A DNA stretch of 64,000 nt from Hofstenia miamia (taxonomy: Eukaryota; Xenacoelomorpha; Acoela), in the NCBI GenBank assembly GCA_004352715.1, contig SCFE01000119.1, forward strand, positions 946,455 to 1,010,454, given 5' to 3'. The first letter of the stretch is position 1; every line of letters starts with the position of its first letter. The notes beneath the pieces were generated by a model that was not told the DNA's origin, ran no database searches, and worked only from the letters and a program-made list of their open reading frames with translations. Below, in pieces: positions 1 through 9,839 of the stretch. The translations under genes and the position numbers were made by a program.

Positions 1-680
1 NNNNNNNNNNNNNNNNNNNNNNNNNNNNNNNNNNNNNNNNNNNNNNNNNNNNNNNNNNNNNNNNNNNNNNNNNNNNNNNNNNNNNNNNNNNNNNNNNNNN
101 NNNNNNNNNNNNNNNNNNNNNNNNNNNNNNNNNNNNNNNNNNNNNNNNNNNNNNNNNNNNNNNNNNNNNNNNNNNNNNNNNNNNNNNNNNNNNNNNNNNN
201 NNNNNNNNNNNNNNNNNNNNNNNNNNNNNNNNNNNNNNNNNNNNNNNNNNNNNNNNNNNNNNNNNNNNNNNNNNNNNNNNNNNNNNNNNNNNNNNNNNNN
301 NNNNNNNNNNNNNNNNNNNNNNNNNNNNNNNNNNNNNNNNNNNNNNNNNNNNNNNNNNNNNNNNNNNNNNNNNNNNNNNNNNNNNNNNNNNNNNNNNNNN
401 NNNNNNNNNNNNNNNNNNNNNNNNNNNNNNNNNNNNNNNNNNNNNNNNNNNNNNNNNNNNNNNNNNNNNNNNNNNNNNNNNNNNNNNNNNNNNNNNNNNN
501 NNNNNNNNNNNNNNNNNNNNNNNNNNNNNNNNNNNNNNNNNNNNNNNNNNNNNNNNNNNNNNNNNNNNNNNNNNNNNNNNNNNNNNNNNNNNNNNNNNNN
601 NNNNNNNNNNNNNNNNNNNNNNNNNNNNNNNNNNNNNNNNNNNNNNNNNNNNNNNNNNNNNNNNNNNNNNNNNNNNNNNN
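1..680. other. assembly gap
   Basis: All N. Other gaps are 5758-6757, 8026-9025, 58664-59663 and 60961-61960 (each exactly 1000 N, so placeholders), and 14454-14620, 20149-20503, 26926-26955, 31712-31987 and 32626-32829. Reading frames drawn through these gaps carry no information. Confidence 0.99.
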
Positions 681-712
681 GGGTGGGCTCAGACTTTTGG
701 CCGCTACTGTAT
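681..712. mobile_element. Tc1-like terminal inverted repeat fragment
   Basis: The first called bases include CAGACTTTTGGCCGCTACTG followed by TATA. The reverse complement, starting CAGTAGCGGCCAAAAGTCTG, looks like a Tc1/mariner terminus next to a TA target site. The rest of the element would lie in the gap to the left. No transposase is visible, so this rests on the terminus alone. Confidence 0.35.
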
Positions 713-840
713 ATATATTTAGTTTACTTCTAACTATGGTTGAGTTGGGCTTTTTTTAATTTCTGTACGCAGAACATAGTTGCTTGTAAAATCAATCTAT
801 AAATATAAATCACAAAACATATTTTAAAAATACGTAACAA

Positions 841-1345
841 CTTTTCAAACCTTTTTTGGAATACCTTCATACTCTAGATTGTATGGGCAAAATAGCGGGA
901 AAACATACTGTGCATTTATCAACGTTCATTGCCACTGCTTGTTGGTTAGTATCACTGAATGCGTATATTTCCGATAAAAAAAGCAAACCCAAAATCGAAA
1001 TGTCTCTATTAAATCTATCAGAAAGGTCGAGACTTTTCCAAGGGCTATATATGACCGACTTTGTTTATGGTTCAAATGACTCTAAGTTGCTGATTTCAAA
1101 TCTGTGGTAGGCTAGGATGTATCGTTATACGTAGATTTCATTGAATTTTGAAGAATCATGCAGCAATGATATATTCAATTTAGCAAGGACATTTACCAAC
1201 CTATATTTGAAAAGCGTAGTTGTATGGCTACACATCAAAGACACAATTAGTCCTTACATGCACATTTTAGGTAATTTCTGTGTGATGATGTTAATTAATT
1301 ATCTATTTTTCTACTGTCAAAATTTAATTTTTTCCCATTTTTATA
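841..1345 (+). pseudogene. fragment of unclassified DDE-like transposase (copy 1)
   Basis: This is a broken coding fragment on the plus strand. Two blocks match the longer copy at 34.5-35.9 kb. The first, ending at about 1110, has LLISNLW where copy 2 has ILISNLW. The second, 1141-1290, has FTNLYLK and SPYMHILG where copy 2 has FINLYLD and TPYMHILG. A stop and a frame change separate the blocks. Only the middle of the protein is present and it cannot be functional. The family is discussed under copy 2. Confidence 0.6.
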
Positions 1346-1467
1346 GATAGTTTTTGTTTTGTACTTTAAAGTGATTAATATTGTTAAGTCTGAAAGTGGT
1401 ATATTACAGGGTATCAGATTTAAATCAAATAATAAAAATAAAAAAACCACTTGATTTTTATATTGCC

Positions 1468-1660
1468 CAGTGGCGTATTTAGGGGGGCATTTTGACAAAA
1501 ATTCAATGAAAAAAATCCAAAGGCGGTCCCTTTAGTGCGGTCACCAGAACGTGGCAATAAAGAATAAAATAGATATGAAAACGAATACATGTAAATAATG
1601 ACGCAATCCACTTTCACTTCCACCACATTCTTTTGCTTGTCCGCTCCGCTCAGCACGTAA
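1468..1660 (+). mobile_element. possible one-ended hAT terminus
   Basis: The segment begins CAGTGGCGTATTTAGGGGGG, like the ends of Charlie-type hAT elements. No matching inverted end or target-site duplication was found downstream, so the right limit is arbitrary. From here to 1900 the sequence is AT-rich and contains two copies of a phrase resembling 'ttgcaacattnt..cacagtaag' (about 1710 and 1830); nothing coding was recognised. Confidence 0.25.
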
Positions 1661-1909
1661 CCTTGTATAAATTGTATTAAATTTCATTTTACCCTCAATT
1701 GTCTTTGCCGTGCAACATTGTTACATTATTGTACAGTAAGTTTATTTGTGGATTTCATATATTACATATATTTACAAATTTTATTTAAAAATTTATATAA
1801 TTACATTTAGATTTAGTATTCTTTCCATTGCAACATTATAACACTTTTGCACAGTAAGTTTTTTTGTGAATTTTATATTACATACATTTAGTAAAATGAG
1901 AAAAGTAAT

Positions 1910-2365
1910 ATGCCAGAATTAAAAAACTGGAATATGCTATTTCAAACAAAAAAAGAATTTCACAAAAGTGTTGAAATTTGTAATTTTGTGTCAGGTAGTA
2001 TAAAGCAGGTTCTTGGAGATGGTAGTTGCTTTTTTCATTGCATTTCATATATATTATTTTTATGCATTGATTTCTCTCAACTAATTAGAAAAAAATATGT
2101 GATTTTATTGCAACGAATTATGAATTATTATGTGTTGAACAGGATTACTTTGAAACATCACAAATGCGAAATGTCAATACTTGGGCATCAGAAGTCGAGG
2201 TTTTAGCAGCAGGTTTAATGCTAAAAGCAAAATTTTTCTTATATGACATGTAACATAAACAATGGAAGCCAACATTTATTGAAGGACAAGAATATAACAA
2301 ACAGTACTATTTACAATACTTTCACAATGTCCATTTCAATATAATTGAACATATAAATTTTGCAA
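1910..2365 (+). pseudogene. Helitron-associated OTU-like cysteine protease
   Basis: OTU proteases are deubiquitinase-type cysteine proteases and occur as an extra domain in some Helitrons. The catalytic-cysteine block reads GDGSCFFHC with Cys at 2027-2029. After a frameshift near 2100 the next block has WASEVEVLAAG. The likely catalytic-histidine block reads YFHNVHFNII at about 2320. The first candidate start is ATG 1910. Catalytic motifs survive in pieces, but the frame is broken at least twice and there is an in-frame stop after LYDM, so this is a remnant. Confidence 0.7.
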
Positions 2366-2686
2366 GGCAAACCAAGAATACCTTTAAAGAGTTGCGCGAC
2401 TGAAGACACAGTTTGTGTACCTTCCAAAAACCCCTTGTAACTAAGCAATTTAAAATGAATTTATTTGAGAAGGAATTAACAAAAATATCAGAATTGGTCT
2501 ATTGTGTTTTGTGTAATAGATCATGGTTTAAATACAACATGTACCGAATTTATTAAAAAGAAACTAAGTGAAGATTTATTTGAAAATTTATATAATTACA
2601 TTTTTAACAAAAATTATTTTAATTGTCATTGCTGTTATGAAGCAATAATATCTAATAATATTCCTCTTTACTGAAAATTTAACATA

Positions 2687-3428
2687 ATGTATCCTAGTGA
2701 GAATGAAATTTTAAAAACGTTAAATTGTTTAGAAGAGCTATTCCTTTCCACTAGGATACCATTCATGCAAATAAGAGAAAGCAATGACTTAGGCCAACCT
2801 CATTCAAAAGGTTCCGTAATTGTAATACCTAATGACATTATGCAAAACATAAGCAAATTACCAAGTAATCCGCAACAGGATATGGTAATTTCTGCTAAAT
2901 TAAAAAAACCAAATGAATATATATAAATATATGTTTTGCAATATTAGACCCAAATTCATCTATGAAGGCGCACAATATTTAATTAATAATTGTGAACTTT
3001 GGTCATCAATTATATTGGATAATGATTGGCTCAATTGCTTCAATACAATTTGTGACTTTGCAAATTTTAACAATACCTTCAATAGTGAATTTCATGACAG
3101 TTTGCTACTTGATGAAGCATTATTTACTAATTTTCCCATTTCAATACATCCTAGGGTAAATAGCAAACCTGTATCAATTTTGCAAGGACAAAAGCTAAAT
3201 AGCTTTTCCCAGTATATAAATGAGCAAGAACTTTTTATTTCTGATAAAATTTAAAGTACAATCAAGGTTGAATGTTATAACTCAATATTTTTTTTTCAAA
3301 TTTATGAAATCCATTTTAAAACAAGTTTACAATAACTATTCTTTTTACATTAGTAGAATGGCACTTAGAGAAAACATGCAACAGCTAAGTAATGACAACA
3401 TCAAACAAGTGATTATGAAAGGTCAGGA
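2687..3428 (+). pseudogene. Helitron N-terminal accessory region (DUF6570-like)
   Basis: The translation contains LNCLEELFLSTRIPFMQIRE, then AKLKKPNEY, then a shifted-frame block FCNIRPKFIYEGAQYLINN. This order and spacing resemble the conserved region found before Helitron_like_N in animal Helitrons: a 'LERLVSPRIPFMQIRE'-type start and a 'VRP..V..AL.~L..NN'-type end. A later block, 3300-3428, ends KQVIMKGQD, which is where the known family runs into YRFLKSIRGSP. That continuation appears only at 3871, after the insertion. Confidence 0.65.
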
Positions 3429-3887
3429 CGTCTTGGCACATATATAATCGTTACTCGACCCAGGTCTACCCTTGCAGCCAGTCCACATTTTAGTCAGTCC
3501 AGGGTCAGTAGTTATGCTGACTATAATGAATTGTGGGAAGCTTTACTCACGAGGAGCCGCGAGAAGACTAGCAAGAACATTGACGCTGCACTTGAAAGTC
3601 TCGAATATGGGGTCGGCAATATAAACCAGTCACTAATTAACGATCTTAGAAACGTTTTTGGAGCTGCTCCTGTTATCACGAATCTACCTAAGGCGATTGA
3701 TCATCCTACAACTTCAGCTGCCCTCCGAGTCGGCCAAATAGTAGAAGAGCTAACCTCAGCAACTGCCGATCCTGACTCACCTCCTGATCCACCGGCCACT
3801 CCTAAAAGGAAGAGCGCTGCATCTCCTCAAAAGGCAACCAGTCCTGCCCCGAAGCGAACACGAAAAAAAAAAGATATAGATTTCTAA
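3429..3887 (+). CDS. ORF of unknown function inserted in the Helitron
   Basis: An uninterrupted frame of about 150 codons (formal ORF 3531-3887, open upstream to about 3427) fills a segment visibly richer in G+C than its surroundings. The protein is hydrophilic. A middle section (SLEYGVGNINQS, NVFGAAPVITNLPKAIDH) precedes a proline-rich part (DPDSPPDPPATP) and a basic tail (KRKSAASPQK, PKRTRKKK) that resembles a nuclear or nucleic-acid-binding tail. The insert ends in a run of A at 3868-3877 directly before the resumed Helitron frame, which suggests retroposition. No target-site duplication was obvious. I do not recognise the family; a LINE ORF1 or a captured host exon are both possible. Confidence 0.5.
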   Translation, partial: RLGTYIIVTRPRSTLAASPHFSQSRVSSYADYNELWEALLTRSREKTSKNIDAALESLEYGVGNINQSLINDLRNVFGAAPVITNLPKAIDHPTTSAALRVGQIVEELTSATADPDSPPDPPATPKRKSAASPQKATSPAPKRTRKKKDIDF

Positions 3888-5280
3888 AATCAATAAGAGG
3901 TAGTCCGCAGTACATTAAGGATTGCAATAAAGAACTTTATGCAATGATTAGGCAAATTGGGATGCCAACCCTTTTTTAACCTTATCATCTGTTGAATATT
4001 TATGGGAAGATCTAACAGAATTCATTTTAAAAACAACAAAGCAAGAAATTCGAACATTAAGTAAAATTCAAAAACATCTTTTGTTCAAGAAATATCCAGT
4101 TTTGTCATCTAGATATTTGCATGAAAAAATGAATATTTTTCTAATATTTTCTTAAAATTGGTATAATAGGAAATGTCAAGGATTACTGGTAAAGGTGTGA
4201 ATTTCAACATAGAGGTAATCTGCAAATTCACTGCTTACTTTGGATAGAAAATCCCAATATATACTGGTGACAATGAGTTTGAAGTAAGTTGTTACATTGA
4301 TTCTGTAAGAACAGTTAGTGATAATATAAATGCTGACTTAATAAAGCTTCAAAAACATCATTGCAGCTTTTCTTGCAAGAGAAATGATAAATGTAGGTAT
4401 CAATTTCCGAAATTTTTTATGGACAAGACAAGAATAACTAAACCCAGGCAACATGTTACTGACAAAGAAAAGATCTATTATAAGCAAGTTATGCGCAAAA
4501 TTCAAAAATTACTTTTTGCAACTATTATTGAATCATCAAGAACTTTTGAGAAATTTTTGGAAAAACTAAATTTATTTCTGCAAGACTACCTTCAAACAAT
4601 CAGTGCATTTTTAAAAAAACCAAGGTTATATCTTAAAAGATCTATCAGCCAATGCTATGTAAACAATTAATACGAAAAAATATTAAAAATGTGGAAAGGA
4701 AACATAGATGTATCATTTGTGTTGGATTCATTTGAATGTGCTTCACATATTGTTAAGTACATTTCAAAAAATAGTAGAATGAGTGTTTTTTTAAAGAAAA
4801 TTAATGAAAATTTTCTAAATAAACCTCTCAAAATCAGAATGAAGGAAATTGCAAAAACTTCATTACTACAACAAAGGTATTAATATATGAAGCCATTTAC
4901 TATCTTCTACAACTACCATATAAAGCTAGTTCTAGAACATCGATTTATTATTAATACATATCCTCTTTCAAAAAAATTTGTTTTATTGAAAAAATTATCA
5001 ATAATAGATGAACAAAATAAAAATGATCTCTTTAATAAAAAAATAGTAGAATATTATAAAATAAGACCAGTTGAATTAGAAAAAGAATGTTTAGCCTCTT
5101 TTTTGCGGAAATTTTGATATCATCTATTCAAGACCGAAAACATCAAAAAATGACATTTACCATCTTGAAGGGAAAAAATTTTTAAGGAGAAGGATGTACA
5201 GTAAAGTGATACGCTATGTTGGTTTTCCTGAAAGTAAGGATGTTGAAAATTATTGTCGTGAACATCTATTGTCTTTTAGC
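3871..5280 (+). pseudogene. Helitron_like_N (Rep-proximal) domain
   Basis: Blocks in order: YRFLKSIRGSPQYIKDC, AMIRQIGMPTLF, a frameshift at about 3977, then LSSVEYLWEDLTEF. Around 4202-4250 the HUH-like block reads FQHRGNLQIHCLLWI. Further on come CRYQFPKFFM (about 4400), WKGNIDVSFVLDSFECASH and KYISKNSRM (4690-4780), then EKECLASFLRKF (about 5100) and VIRYVGFPESKD (about 5210). The first His of the HUH pair is Gln here, and one of the expected tyrosines near KYISK is replaced, so the nuclease is inactive even before counting the frameshifts. Confidence 0.75.
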
Positions 5281-5571
5281 AAGCCGGGTATTTCCTTCAT
5301 TCAGTTTAGCTATCTCAGTTCGAAGGTCAGCCACTGCTTGTTCAACATTTTGCCGGATAAGTCTCTTAATATCTCCAATTGTGAGATTTGTTACCTCATT
5401 TTCATCAAAAAAGGCAGATATTTGATTTACAACATTTTTCCAAAAAGGGGTGCACATGGAAACACCACTAGATGCATTCATAATTGCTTGTGATTTACTG
5501 CATTTCGAGCACTGAGGACCAGGGTTCACTTCTACATCTCCTGATAGTATAAGAACACGAGATAATCACCA
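5281..5571 (-). pseudogene. LINE ORF1 start with a 2A-like ribosome-skipping motif
   Basis: On the minus strand the frame reads RVLILSGDVEVNPGPQ. The DVEVNPGP core lies at 5515-5538 and fits the DxExNPGP consensus of 2A peptides, which occur at the N-terminus of several animal non-LTR retrotransposon ORFs. Next come a small Cys pair (CSKCSK) and an amphipathic, probably coiled-coil stretch (IRQNVEQAVADLRTEIAKLN). An in-frame stop lies just upstream; an ATG in another frame (MECYMVIIS) suggests one frameshift near the start. The ORF is cut off where the Helitron sequence begins, so only about 95 codons remain. Confidence 0.6.
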
Positions 5572-5604
5572 TATAACATTCCATAAAAGTTTTACATCAA
5601 TGCA

Positions 5605-5632
<28 letters not shown>
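5605..5632. repeat. (TA)n microsatellite
   Basis: Fourteen AT units. It is followed by a GC-richer phrase, ttggcgcttgtaccatac. Confidence 0.95.
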
Positions 5633-5635
<3 letters not shown>

Positions 5636-5664
5636 CGCTTGTACCATACTAATTGGAACTAAAA

Positions 5665-5712
5665 TTACAAAGCGCCGGATTGACCGTATTTCTAAGGGTT
5701 ACAAAGCGCCGG
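5665..5712 (+). repeat. two-copy 34-bp tandem repeat
   Basis: The phrase ttacaaagcgccgg occurs at 5665-5678 and again at 5699-5712. A related inverted phrase, ggcgcttgtacc, lies at 5633. This could be the subterminal part of a DNA transposon, but both candidate ends are lost (gap to the right). Confidence 0.6.
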
Positions 5713-6757
5713 GTAAGTTACGTGTATTCAACTATATGAGAATTACACATTAAAAAANNNNNNNNNNNNNNNNNNNNNNNNNNNNNNNNNNNNNNNNNNN
5801 NNNNNNNNNNNNNNNNNNNNNNNNNNNNNNNNNNNNNNNNNNNNNNNNNNNNNNNNNNNNNNNNNNNNNNNNNNNNNNNNNNNNNNNNNNNNNNNNNNNN
5901 NNNNNNNNNNNNNNNNNNNNNNNNNNNNNNNNNNNNNNNNNNNNNNNNNNNNNNNNNNNNNNNNNNNNNNNNNNNNNNNNNNNNNNNNNNNNNNNNNNNN
6001 NNNNNNNNNNNNNNNNNNNNNNNNNNNNNNNNNNNNNNNNNNNNNNNNNNNNNNNNNNNNNNNNNNNNNNNNNNNNNNNNNNNNNNNNNNNNNNNNNNNN
6101 NNNNNNNNNNNNNNNNNNNNNNNNNNNNNNNNNNNNNNNNNNNNNNNNNNNNNNNNNNNNNNNNNNNNNNNNNNNNNNNNNNNNNNNNNNNNNNNNNNNN
6201 NNNNNNNNNNNNNNNNNNNNNNNNNNNNNNNNNNNNNNNNNNNNNNNNNNNNNNNNNNNNNNNNNNNNNNNNNNNNNNNNNNNNNNNNNNNNNNNNNNNN
6301 NNNNNNNNNNNNNNNNNNNNNNNNNNNNNNNNNNNNNNNNNNNNNNNNNNNNNNNNNNNNNNNNNNNNNNNNNNNNNNNNNNNNNNNNNNNNNNNNNNNN
6401 NNNNNNNNNNNNNNNNNNNNNNNNNNNNNNNNNNNNNNNNNNNNNNNNNNNNNNNNNNNNNNNNNNNNNNNNNNNNNNNNNNNNNNNNNNNNNNNNNNNN
6501 NNNNNNNNNNNNNNNNNNNNNNNNNNNNNNNNNNNNNNNNNNNNNNNNNNNNNNNNNNNNNNNNNNNNNNNNNNNNNNNNNNNNNNNNNNNNNNNNNNNN
6601 NNNNNNNNNNNNNNNNNNNNNNNNNNNNNNNNNNNNNNNNNNNNNNNNNNNNNNNNNNNNNNNNNNNNNNNNNNNNNNNNNNNNNNNNNNNNNNNNNNNN
6701 NNNNNNNNNNNNNNNNNNNNNNNNNNNNNNNNNNNNNNNNNNNNNNNNNNNNNNNNN

Positions 6758-7010
6758 TAATTTGACTTTGTTTCTTCGTAATATCATGACAGTTAGTAAT
6801 GTGGTCTCTCAATTTTAAAGATCGTTTAGTACACAAAATACAAATTTGAGAGTGTGGTTGCCGGATTCTCCTAGTCGGTCTTCTTTTTTTATAATTAACA
6901 CACATATCTTTAGGTGCTACATCATGAACATTAGAATTCAGAGATGAACATTCTAGATCTAGCTTTGTCATTTCATTTTCCAAGGATGGATCGCGATCAT
7001 CGAATGACAT
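6758..7010 (-). CDS. partial zinc-finger protein, N-terminus
   Basis: An 84-codon minus-strand ORF starts at ATG 7010 and runs into the N gap. It has an acidic start (DDRDPSLENEM), a basic patch (KKRRPTRRIR) and one finger-like motif CILCTKRSLKLRDHITNCH (C-x2-C-x9-H-x4-C-H). Single fingers of this shape are common at the start of TE-encoded proteins, but a host gene cannot be excluded. There is no stop and no splice junction in the visible part. Confidence 0.4.
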
Positions 7011-7427
7011 TCAGTCAAGATCTATTAAAAAAAACAATACATTATAAAATGCTTGAGATTGTTTAAAGAATTATAACATTAACCCTAATTGGGGCGGCAA
7101 AATTGACAACCTAATTGGGGCACCTGTCTACCAGTGTAGACACATTTGAAATCCAATTGAAATAGTAGTAAAATAAGTTTCATAGTAACAATAGGCTAAC
7201 AATATTTGAAGGTAAGATTTTTGATATCTTAAATCACTTTCTGTTGGGACGGAGATGGATTTATTTAGCGGAGTCCACTGTAATTGAAAATTATTGCATC
7301 TATCCTTTTTTACAATGTTTTAGGGGTTTCACAATTTGTGAAACTTGTCACAACATCTTATCTAGTGAGATTGCTAACACTGCATGCAATTATTATTTAC
7401 ACCTTATATGTAATATCATTTCCTTTC

Positions 7428-7752
7428 CTGAACTTTCTAATACCTGTAGCTGTCATTCACGTGTATACTAATAATGTAAAAGTTTGTATTTTAAAAACTG
7501 CACATTAGAAAACTTTCAAAAACTATAATTCACGAATTGCTAACTAATTATGATTAATACAGAACTTTTAAAAGAAACAAGAATCTGTTNCTGAACTTTC
7601 TAATACCTGTAGCTGTCATTCACATGTATACTGATAATGTAAAAGTTTGTATTTTAAAAACTGCACATTAGAAAACTTTCAAAAACTATAATTCACAAAT
7701 TGCTAACTAATTATGATTAATACTGAACTTTTAAAAGAAACAAGAATCTGTT
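7428..7752. repeat. 162-bp near-identical duplication either side of a single N
   Basis: Bases 7428-7589 and 7591-7752 agree except for a handful of substitutions, and only one N (7590) separates them. This fits two allelic contig ends that should have been merged. Confidence 0.9.
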
Positions 7753-7754
7753 TT

Positions 7755-8025
7755 TTACAAGAAATGGCATGCAGAGCAACTTTGAAAAGTTATCTTATGA
7801 TCACTACAAATTTTTTTCTTACAAATATCACATGTGACCCTTGTTGACTTCCAACAATGTTTTTCATGGCACTTGGAAGGCTTATGAGAAGAACGATTTA
7901 AGAAAGTAGATTTTGAAGTTTGTGGCAGTTGTGCAGTGACTCCATAACGAGCACAGCTGTCCTTTGCCTGAGCAAAGATCTTAGGGGTTTGATACCAATG
8001 AACTATATTTTCATGAGCTAACTGC
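7755..8025 (-). CDS. C-terminal Cys-rich domain of a piggyBac-like transposase (partial)
   Basis: The minus-strand frame is open from the gap edge to the stop at 7755-7757. The tail reads KCHEKHCWKSTRVTCDICKK, then KKICSDHKITFQSCSACHFL. This C-x4-C, C-x2-C, C-x2-H, C-x2-C spacing resembles the C-terminal zinc-binding domain of piggyBac transposases (DDE_Tnp_1_7), which contacts transposon ends. The TTAA plus CCC terminus 670 bp beyond the stop supports the call. The DDD catalytic core would lie in the gap. Confidence 0.5.
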
Positions 8026-9106
8026 NNNNNNNNNNNNNNNNNNNNNNNNNNNNNNNNNNNNNNNNNNNNNNNNNNNNNNNNNNNNNNNNNNNNNNNNNNN
8101 NNNNNNNNNNNNNNNNNNNNNNNNNNNNNNNNNNNNNNNNNNNNNNNNNNNNNNNNNNNNNNNNNNNNNNNNNNNNNNNNNNNNNNNNNNNNNNNNNNNN
8201 NNNNNNNNNNNNNNNNNNNNNNNNNNNNNNNNNNNNNNNNNNNNNNNNNNNNNNNNNNNNNNNNNNNNNNNNNNNNNNNNNNNNNNNNNNNNNNNNNNNN
8301 NNNNNNNNNNNNNNNNNNNNNNNNNNNNNNNNNNNNNNNNNNNNNNNNNNNNNNNNNNNNNNNNNNNNNNNNNNNNNNNNNNNNNNNNNNNNNNNNNNNN
8401 NNNNNNNNNNNNNNNNNNNNNNNNNNNNNNNNNNNNNNNNNNNNNNNNNNNNNNNNNNNNNNNNNNNNNNNNNNNNNNNNNNNNNNNNNNNNNNNNNNNN
8501 NNNNNNNNNNNNNNNNNNNNNNNNNNNNNNNNNNNNNNNNNNNNNNNNNNNNNNNNNNNNNNNNNNNNNNNNNNNNNNNNNNNNNNNNNNNNNNNNNNNN
8601 NNNNNNNNNNNNNNNNNNNNNNNNNNNNNNNNNNNNNNNNNNNNNNNNNNNNNNNNNNNNNNNNNNNNNNNNNNNNNNNNNNNNNNNNNNNNNNNNNNNN
8701 NNNNNNNNNNNNNNNNNNNNNNNNNNNNNNNNNNNNNNNNNNNNNNNNNNNNNNNNNNNNNNNNNNNNNNNNNNNNNNNNNNNNNNNNNNNNNNNNNNNN
8801 NNNNNNNNNNNNNNNNNNNNNNNNNNNNNNNNNNNNNNNNNNNNNNNNNNNNNNNNNNNNNNNNNNNNNNNNNNNNNNNNNNNNNNNNNNNNNNNNNNNN
8901 NNNNNNNNNNNNNNNNNNNNNNNNNNNNNNNNNNNNNNNNNNNNNNNNNNNNNNNNNNNNNNNNNNNNNNNNNNNNNNNNNNNNNNNNNNNNNNNNNNNN
9001 NNNNNNNNNNNNNNNNNNNNNNNNNAATATCATTTAATGTAGTAATTGTAAATTAAATCCCACGCATTTGTACACTGACGATGATTTATAAATCGAAAGC
9101 GGTTGG

Positions 9107-9108
<2 letters not shown>

Positions 9109-9139
<31 letters not shown>
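9109..9139. repeat. (TA)n microsatellite
   Basis: About 15 AT units. Confidence 0.95.
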
Positions 9140-9142
<3 letters not shown>

Positions 9143-9539
9143 TCCTGGAAATCCCAATTATTCAAATTACTTCCCTGTCCAAGTTGGTTGTACTTGTGGA
9201 AGAGGTTTCTTAATCCTTTAATGATCGAATGGTCAGCATCACAAACTGCGTTTTCTCAATTCAGGTCCAAGAATCAAATGATCATATTTTGTGCAAATAG
9301 ATTTTTGAAAAGGGAGTTATGCAATGTTCATAGAAGTCAAAAATGAGAGTTCATGTGTAACAAAACTAATGACAATAAGGAATCTAAACTTTAAGGTAGT
9401 AAAAAAGTGTTATAAGATCATGAAATCAAGTATTGCACATTGCATACACTATTTGTTTTTAAAAAATCTATTTTCCCCACGTTCCCGAGAGCCCATTTTT
9501 TTCTTCTGATATGTGCTCAAACAACGTTGATGTAAGAAT

Positions 9540-9835
9540 AATTAAAAGCCTTCCTGGTTCAAAAGTATTCTCTGTGTAGGTTTTCGCATAATAATCTTGT
9601 TGAGTGAACACTGTTCTGCTCTATGGTGTTTTTCTGCTTGCTGGAGCTTTCCTTGTCCTTTTCAATGAATTTGCAGTTACTTCTGCTTCTTGCGTATTTT
9701 TTCAACAAATGACAATTGCGACTATGACTCCTTGCCACCATCTTCATCAGATGGTTCATGAGCGATTAATAAAAAAGTTGACAGTGTTATTTCGAAGCCT
9801 TCCTTCTCTTCTGCCATCATATTGAAAACATTGCT
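9540..9835 (-). pseudogene. broken acidic ORF, possible piggyBac N-terminus
   Basis: The minus strand reads NMMAEEKEGFEIT, then HEPSDEDGGKES, a stop, and after frame changes TQQDYYAKTYTENTFEPG. An acidic start like this is usual for piggyBac transposases. Its distance from the C-terminal domain (about 2.07 kb from one end to the other) would suit one transposase spanning the gap. No DDD motif is visible, so the link is a guess. Confidence 0.2.
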
Positions 9836-9839
9836 TAGA

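Larger units (their letters stand above)
1910..5280 (+). mobile_element. degraded Helitron, 3' helicase part missing
   Basis: Three successive protein blocks in Helitron order lie on the plus strand: an OTU-like cysteine protease (1.9-2.4 kb), the conserved block upstream of the replication protein (2.7-3.4 kb), and a Helitron_like_N domain (3.87-5.28 kb). The reading is broken by many frameshifts and stops. A 440-bp foreign segment sits at about 3429-3870. The element stops at about 5280, before the Pif1 helicase, where a minus-strand LINE fragment begins. Neither the 5'-TC end nor the 3' hairpin-CTRR end was found. It is clearly inactive. Confidence 0.8.
7079..8025 (-). mobile_element. piggyBac-like element, 3' end
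   Basis: TTAA at 7079-7082 is followed by CCCTAATTGGGGCGG, which fits a piggyBac terminus (TTAA target, C-rich start). A subterminal phrase cctaattggggc is repeated about 30 bp further in. The minus-strand coding end at 7755-8025 looks like a piggyBac C-terminal Cys-rich domain. The body is in the gap 8026-9025, and 7428-7752 is a probable false duplication. Confidence 0.45.
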
